Assembly: GCA_963713805.1 (NCBI GenBank)
Contig: CAVQNF010000025.1
Span: 124,001-188,000, forward strand
Length of the DNA: 64,000 bases
Source of the DNA: GAS188 sp963713805
Lineage (GTDB): Bacteria; Pseudomonadota; Alphaproteobacteria; Rhizobiales; Beijerinckiaceae
Direction: 5' to 3'
A program made the translations under genes and the position numbers. Below the pieces are notes generated by a model. The model had not been told where the DNA came from, did no database searches, and was given only the letters and a program-made list of their open reading frames with translations. Of this stretch, positions 57,183-64,000 are shown one piece after another; positions within the stretch are counted from its first letter, which is position 1; each line of letters opens with the position of its first letter.

Positions 57183-57826
57183 TGGAACATTCGATGTCGC
57201 CCGCCATCCTCTCGGCCGCCGCCATGTTCGGCTTCGTCACCTCGATCACGCCGGGGCCGAACAACATGATGCTGCTCGCCTCGGGGCTGAATTTCGGGGT
57301 GCGGCGCACCTTGCCTCACATGCTCGGCATCTCGATCGGCTATGTGATCTTGATGCTCGCCGTCGGATTCGGGCTGGGCGAAGTCCTGCGTGCTGTGCCG
57401 GGCGCGTTCTTCGCCCTCAAGCTCGCCGGCGGCGCCTATATGCTGTGGCTCGCCTGGCAAATCGCGCGATCCGCGCCGCCCCGGGAGGAGGCGAAAGGCG
57501 AAGCGCGCGCGCCCAGAGGGTCGCCCGCCTCCCGCCCCATGACCTTCCTCGGCGCCGCGGCCTTCCAATGGGTCAACCCCAAGGCCTGGGTGATCGTGGT
57601 GACGGCGGTCGCGACCTATGTGGCGCCGAACGATCTCGTGCGCGACCTCGCGATCGTGACCGGCGTCTGCGGCCTCATCAACCTGCCGTCGATCGGCGTC
57701 TGGGCCATTTTCGGCGCGAGCTTGCGGCGGCTGCTTCGCGACCCGATCTGGCTGCGGCGCTTCAACGTCACGATGGCGGCGCTCCTCGTCGTCTCGCTCT
57801 GGCCGCTCTTCGCCGCCGCGCCCTGA
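57182..57826 (+). CDS. LysE/RhtB family exporter
   Basis: 214 residues, intact. SITPGPNNMMLLASGLNFGVRRTLPHMLGISIGY is the family start, with the PGPN motif; FQWVNPKAWVIVVTAVATY is the second conserved block. The ATG at 57182 overlaps the ilvH stop by one base, so it is coupled to the ilv operon. That position suggests export of excess branched-chain amino acids, but this is inference only. Confidence 0.9.
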   Translation: MEHSMSPAILSAAAMFGFVTSITPGPNNMMLLASGLNFGVRRTLPHMLGISIGYVILMLAVGFGLGEVLRAVPGAFFALKLAGGAYMLWLAWQIARSAPPREEAKGEARAPRGSPASRPMTFLGAAAFQWVNPKAWVIVVTAVATYVAPNDLVRDLAIVTGVCGLINLPSIGVWAIFGASLRRLLRDPIWLRRFNVTMAALLVVSLWPLFAAAP

Positions 57827-57844
57827 TGCCGGATTCTTCGACTC

Positions 57845-58437
57845 CCACCTCCGCTCTTTCCCGCGAAAGCGGGAACCCAGACTTCCATGCAAGACCGATC
57901 CCGCGGGAAGGCCTGGTTTCCCGCCTTCGCGGGAATGAGCGGAAACGGAGTCGCCTCACGCGGTCGATTGAAAGGCCCTCATCTCCGCTCATTCCCGCGC
58001 CCTACCTCCGCTCTTTCCCGCGAAAGCGGGAACCCAGACTTCCATGCAAGCCCAATCCCACGGGAAGGCCTGGGTGCCCGCCTTCGCGGGAATGAGCGGA
58101 AACGGAGCCGCCTCACGCGGTCAATTGAAAGGCCCTCACCTCCGCTCTTCCCGCGTCCCCCATCTCCGCTCTTTCCCGCGAAGGCGGGAACCCAGACTTT
58201 CCATGCAGGCTCAATCCACGGGAAGGCCTGGGCGCCCGCCTTCGCGGGCATGAGCGGAAACGGAGTCGCCTTACGCGGTCAATTGAAAGGCCCCCACCTC
58301 CGCTCTTTCCCGCGTCCTCCACCTCCGCTCTTTCCCGCGAAAGCGGGAACCCAGACTTTCCATGCAAGCCCGATCCCACGGGAAGGCCTGGCGCCCGCCT
58401 TCGCGGGCATGAGCGGAAACGGAGTCGCCTTACGCCT
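57845..58437. repeat. Four tandem copies of a unit of about 158 bp with internal palindromes
   Basis: Copies begin near 57855, 58013, 58171 and 58330, so the period is 157-159. Each has TTCCCGCGAAAGCGGGAA (one copy with GAAGG), then ACCCAGACTT, a GGGAAGGCCTGG block, GCCCGCCTTCGCGGG and ATGAGCGGAAACGGAG. The copies differ by scattered single bases and end with TTGAAAGGCCC. The two palindromes per unit fit a REP/BIME-like hairpin array. No protein frame is conserved across copies. Confidence 0.9.
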
Positions 58438-58728
58438 AAAAGCGGATACGTAGCCCGCCCGAGACACCCAGTGCGGGCATGACGAAGCGGGGGCTGCTTA
58501 TCCGTCATGACCAGGCGCCGGCCCGAAGCGCCGAGCCTTGGTCCGATCACGATGCCGTAGCGGCGTTTAAGGAAATATCCTATATGAAGACGAGGCTGCG
58601 CCGCGCGCCGGAGTTCATCTCCCATCCAGCGCGGGGTCCGGGCGCTCCCGGAGCGGCGCGCGCTACGCGCGAAAGGCCATTCGCCACATGCGTTTCGATC
58701 ACGCGCCGAACCCCGAAGGATGCTCCCG
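58438..58728. other. 291-base leader region of acnA
   Basis: It follows the tandem array. It has another decayed dispersed repeat (GCGGGCATGACG near 58475) and an AT-richer spot (GGAAATATCCTATAT, about 58570-58584) that could carry the acnA promoter. No gene is seen. Confidence 0.4.
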
Positions 58729-61466
<2,738 letters not shown>

Positions 61467-61534
61467 AAATCGACGCGGCGGCGGTGCCGAAAAGTGGCGC
61501 CGCCCCACTACACACGGGCGACCCTCTCGGGCAA

Positions 61535-62122
61535 TCAGAAGCAGGCTTGCGAGCCGATCTGAGCCTCGTTGGCCGCGTGCGCGAAGGCAATCATCGTGTC
61601 ACCTTGCGTGCGCCGCCCGGTCTCGACGAGGCCTGAGGGGAAGGTGAAGGCGCAATCGGCGGCTTCCTCGACGATGATCGTGGCGTGAGGCGCGATCCAG
61701 CCGCCGGCGAGCGCGGAGGTGAGCGCCAGCTCGGCAAGGCCGCGGCCATAGGGCGGATCGCAAAAGACGACCGAGAAGGGCGCAAGCGGCTTCGCCGGCC
61801 CGAGCCTTGTCGCGTCGCGCCGGAAGATGCGCGCTTGCCCGGCGCATCCGAGCTTCTCGATGGAAGCGCGCATCAAGCCGCGCGCCTGCGCCCCCTGATC
61901 GACGAAAAGACAGAAGCTCGCGCCGCGCGATAGCGCCTCGAGCCCCATCGCGCCCGTGCCGGCGAAGAGATCGAGCACGCGCGCGCCGGTGACCGGATCG
62001 CCATGCGCGTGCTCGAGGACGTTGAAGATCGTCTCGCGCAAGCGGTCGGATGTCGGCCGGATCGCAGCGCTCGAGGGCCCGGCGATGGTGCGGCCGCGAA
62101 AGCGGCCGGCGACGATCCTCAT
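61535..62122 (-). CDS. rsmD: 16S rRNA guanine-966 N2-methyltransferase
   Basis: 195 residues, intact. MRIVAGRFRGRTI and RPTSDRLRETIFNVLEH form the RsmD N-terminal signature; VLDLFAGTGAMGLEALSRGA is the SAM-binding motif I and FCDPPYGRG the catalytic NPPY-type motif. It methylates G966 of 16S rRNA. Its start lies 27 bases downstream of the rluB stop, so the two form an rRNA-modification operon. Confidence 0.95.
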   Translation of the reverse strand: MRIVAGRFRGRTIAGPSSAAIRPTSDRLRETIFNVLEHAHGDPVTGARVLDLFAGTGAMGLEALSRGASFCLFVDQGAQARGLMRASIEKLGCAGQARIFRRDATRLGPAKPLAPFSVVFCDPPYGRGLAELALTSALAGGWIAPHATIIVEEAADCAFTFPSGLVETGRRTQGDTMIAFAHAANEAQIGSQACF

Positions 62123-62149
62123 CGCGGCGGTTCCGTCACCAAAAGCGCG

Positions 62150-64000
62150 TCAGCGAGGCGGCTTGCGCGGCGGCCGGTCGGGGCGAGGCGTCCGAGGCCT
62201 AAAGTGCCCGGGGCGCGTGCGACGCGGCCCGGAGCCGCGCGGCTCGAAACCGTGCTCGCGCTCGCGGGGCGGCTTGAAACCTCCCGGGCGCTCGCGGCGC
62301 GGCTTGAAACCTTCCACGCGTTCGCGATGCGCTGGTGAACCCTCCGGTCGCTCGCGAACGCGATTGTGGCACTCGGCGCGATCCTGGCGCGGCTTTGCGT
62401 GGTCGGGACGCTTGTCAGGCTTGAAGCCCTCGTGCCGCGGCTTGAAGCCTTCGCTGCGCGCCTTGCCGCCCTCGGTTTTCTCTCGACGCCATGGGCGATC
62501 GCCCTCGCGGTTTTGGCGGTTTTCTCCTCCGTGCCGGGACGGGCGCTCGTCGCCGGGCCGATGATCGAAACGGGAAGCCGGGCGGTCGCCTCCTCTTGCC
62601 TTCCAGGCGTCGGTTCGGCTCTTCCCCGTAGGTCCGCCCGCGCGGAGCTTGTCGCGCGGTGGTCCCAGCCCTTGCTCCCGGCGGCTCTTGCGGCGCAACA
62701 CGTCGGTGTCGCGTGGAGGGGAAGCGCCATGCGCGCTTCTCCTCTCTTCGCGGCCTGCCGAGTGGTGCGGCGCGGCCGCCGGGTCCGGGGCGACACGTTC
62801 GACGAGGACGCTACGGCCCTTTCGATCGGCGATCCTGCCGCCACGCAAATGGCGGCGTTCATCCGGTGTTGCCGGCTCTCCGGCATGGAATGGTCGATGA
62901 GGGCGTTTCGTCGTTCCCGTTAGCGCGCCGCCTTTTCGTTCGCCTCGCGCCGCCCAGCTCTCAGCGTCCCGCCAGCTATGGCGATGGGCCGCGCTTCGCC
63001 GGCCCTGCGCGATCGCTTGCGCCTTGCGCAAGGCGCGCGTCTCATCGGCGTCGCCCCTCTTCTCGGGAGGGCGGCCGAAAGCGGGCCGATCGCTCGAGGC
63101 CGGATCGCGCTTGCCGAAAGAGCGCTCGCGGTCACGCGGCTCGCGGCCCGCGACGTCGGGGCGCCAGCCTCGACGCTGATGCGCCTCCTCTCCATGGGGC
63201 GCACGCGCTCGACGCTGTTCTCGCTCTGCGCGCTCTTCATGCCGTGTTCTCTCTCGGCGCTGCGTCCCGTCTCGGGGAGGCGCGTTTGCGGCCTCATCCG
63301 CGAAATCCAGCTTCGCCTCGCGCGCGAGCTCGGGGCCGAGCTGGTCCCTCAAGATGCGCGTGCGCACCTCCTCGACGGCCCCTTGCGCCAGCTCGCCGAG
63401 CTGGAAGGGACCGAAGGAGATGCGGATCAGGCGGTTCACCTTGAGCCCGAAATGCTCGAGGATGCGCTTCACCTCGCGATTCTTGCCCTCGCGCAATCCG
63501 AGCGTGAGCCACATGTTGGAGCCTTGCTCGCGATCGACCCTGGCCTCGACCGGCCCGTAATGCATGCCGTCGATCTCGATGCCATGCTTCAGACCGTCGA
63601 GCTGATCCTGGGTGATCTCACCGAAGGCGCGCACGCGGTAGCGACGAAGCCAACCGGTTTTCGGATGGGCCAGCACGCGCGCGAGCCCCCCGTCATTGGT
63701 GAGGAGAAGCAAGCCTTCCGTATTGAGATCGAGCCGGCCCACCGAGACGAGCCGCGGCAAGCCTTCAGGCAGCGCGGCGAAGACCGTGGCACGCCCCTCG
63801 GGGTCCTTCTCGGTCGTCATCAGGCCCGGCGGCTTATGATAAAGAAACAAGCGCGTGCGCTCTTTCGTCGGCAGCGCGACGCCATCGACGAAAATGCGGT
63901 CGCTCGGCCGCACGAGAACCACCGGCGTCGTCACCGTCTCGCCGTTGAGCGCGATGCGGCCTTCGCCGATCATGCGCTCGACATCGCGGCGCGAGGCGAT
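62150..64000 (-). CDS. rluB: 23S rRNA pseudouridine synthase, RluB-like, with long basic tail (partial)
   Basis: Open to the right edge of the window, so the N-terminus (rest of the S4 RNA-binding domain, ending ASRRDVERMIGEGRIALNG) is cut. The catalytic domain has LFLYHKPPGLMTT, GRLDLNTEGLLLLTNDG with the catalytic aspartate, and REGKNREVKRI. After about residue 225 a tail of some 380 residues rich in R, K, E, G and P begins, with FKPRHEGFKP-like repeats. RluB modifies U2605 of 23S rRNA. Such tails are common in alphaproteobacterial RluB and are probably disordered and RNA-binding. Confidence 0.9.
   Translation of the reverse strand: MASRRDVERMIGEGRIALNGETVTTPVVLVRPSDRIFVDGVALPTKERTRLFLYHKPPGLMTTEKDPEGRATVFAALPEGLPRLVSVGRLDLNTEGLLLLTNDGGLARVLAHPKTGWLRRYRVRAFGEITQDQLDGLKHGIEIDGMHYGPVEARVDREQGSNMWLTLGLREGKNREVKRILEHFGLKVNRLIRISFGPFQLGELAQGAVEEVRTRILRDQLGPELAREAKLDFADEAANAPPRDGTQRRERTRHEERAEREQRRARAPHGEEAHQRRGWRPDVAGREPRDRERSFGKRDPASSDRPAFGRPPEKRGDADETRALRKAQAIAQGRRSAAHRHSWRDAESWAARGERKGGALTGTTKRPHRPFHAGEPATPDERRHLRGGRIADRKGRSVLVERVAPDPAAAPHHSAGREERRSAHGASPPRDTDVLRRKSRREQGLGPPRDKLRAGGPTGKSRTDAWKARGGDRPASRFDHRPGDERPSRHGGENRQNREGDRPWRREKTEGGKARSEGFKPRHEGFKPDKRPDHAKPRQDRAECHNRVRERPEGSPAHRERVEGFKPRRERPGGFKPPREREHGFEPRGSGPRRTRPGHFRPRTPRPDRPPRKPPR

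Noticed and set aside
57845..58437. Possible CRISPR array because of regular spacing
   Set aside because: The whole 158-bp unit is repeated, there are no unique spacers, and no cas genes are nearby.

Overview
The window looks like chromosomal DNA of a GC-rich alphaproteobacterium, most likely of the order Hyphomicrobiales (Rhizobiales). The signs are the ilvI-ilvH, acnA and rluB-rsmD housekeeping block at the right end, many binding-protein-dependent importers, TRAP and hydantoinase genes, and the style of the intergenic palindromes. This placement is inferred from gene content, not from a database search. A property of the sequence affects every entry: many otherwise well-conserved genes (aconitase, aldehyde dehydrogenase, HyuA/HyuB, LivH, a sulfatase) are broken by single-base shifts. 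Where I resolved them they are nearly always one extra G or C. I treat these as probable sequence errors and annotate the whole gene, stating each break.

Layout. 1-860: end of an integrated element, with a HipA-like kinase followed by the 3' half of a tRNA-Leu(CAA), a presumed attachment site. 1.0-8.1 kb: a mixed block with a fatty-acid hydroxylase, a nucleoside hydrolase, a galD-galB pair (4-oxalomesaconate metabolism), a GFA protein, a Phd antitoxin and two secreted unknowns. 8.1-14.2 kb: a hydroxyacid dehydrogenase divergent from an importer operon (binding protein, ATPase, fused permease) that ends in threonine aldolase, with a palindromic operator between them. 14.8-24.9 kb: a leftward operon of about 10 kb (ATPase, permease, aldehyde dehydrogenase, GntR regulator, HyuB, HyuA, binding protein), an uptake-and-breakdown unit for an unidentified substrate. 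It is divergent from a two-subunit thiamine-diphosphate enzyme (25.0-26.3 kb) across a palindrome that overlaps the promoter. 26.5-32.4 kb: an FCD-type GntR regulator, isopropylmalate-dehydratase-like subunits and a TRAP transporter. 32.5-38.7 kb: a class III cyclase and a branched-chain-amino-acid-type (Liv) transporter containing a LivM-LivG fusion.

39.0-41.5 kb: an M32 carboxypeptidase and a PrlF-YhaV toxin-antitoxin pair. 41.6-48.1 kb: a LysE exporter, then a metal-resistance block (RcnR-like regulator and RcnA exporter, rhodanese-ChrB, ChrA, superoxide dismutase, a phosphatase-like protein and a DUF1259 protein). 48.3-51.9 kb: MFS and EamA transporters, a GNAT acetyltransferase, an XRE-cupin regulator and a transposase remnant. 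52.1-54.5 kb: a large arylsulfatase. 54.6-57.8 kb: acetolactate synthase ilvI-ilvH, preceded by a probable attenuator with the leader peptide MSNLILVRWRW, then a LysE exporter. 57.8-58.4 kb: four tandem copies of a unit of about 158 bp. 58.7-64.0 kb: aconitase, rsmD, and rluB with a very long basic tail, cut by the window edge.

The dominant theme is catabolic and transport modularity: two similar ferric/phosphonate-type ABC importers, one Liv importer and one TRAP importer, each linked to its own enzymes and a local GntR regulator or palindromic operator. The most unusual items are the tRNA-fragment attachment site, the ilv attenuator, the HyuBA/importer operon facing the TPP enzyme, the 158-bp tandem array, a small inverted-repeat element after dctM, and a strong leftward terminator with no gene in front of it at 1.74 kb.
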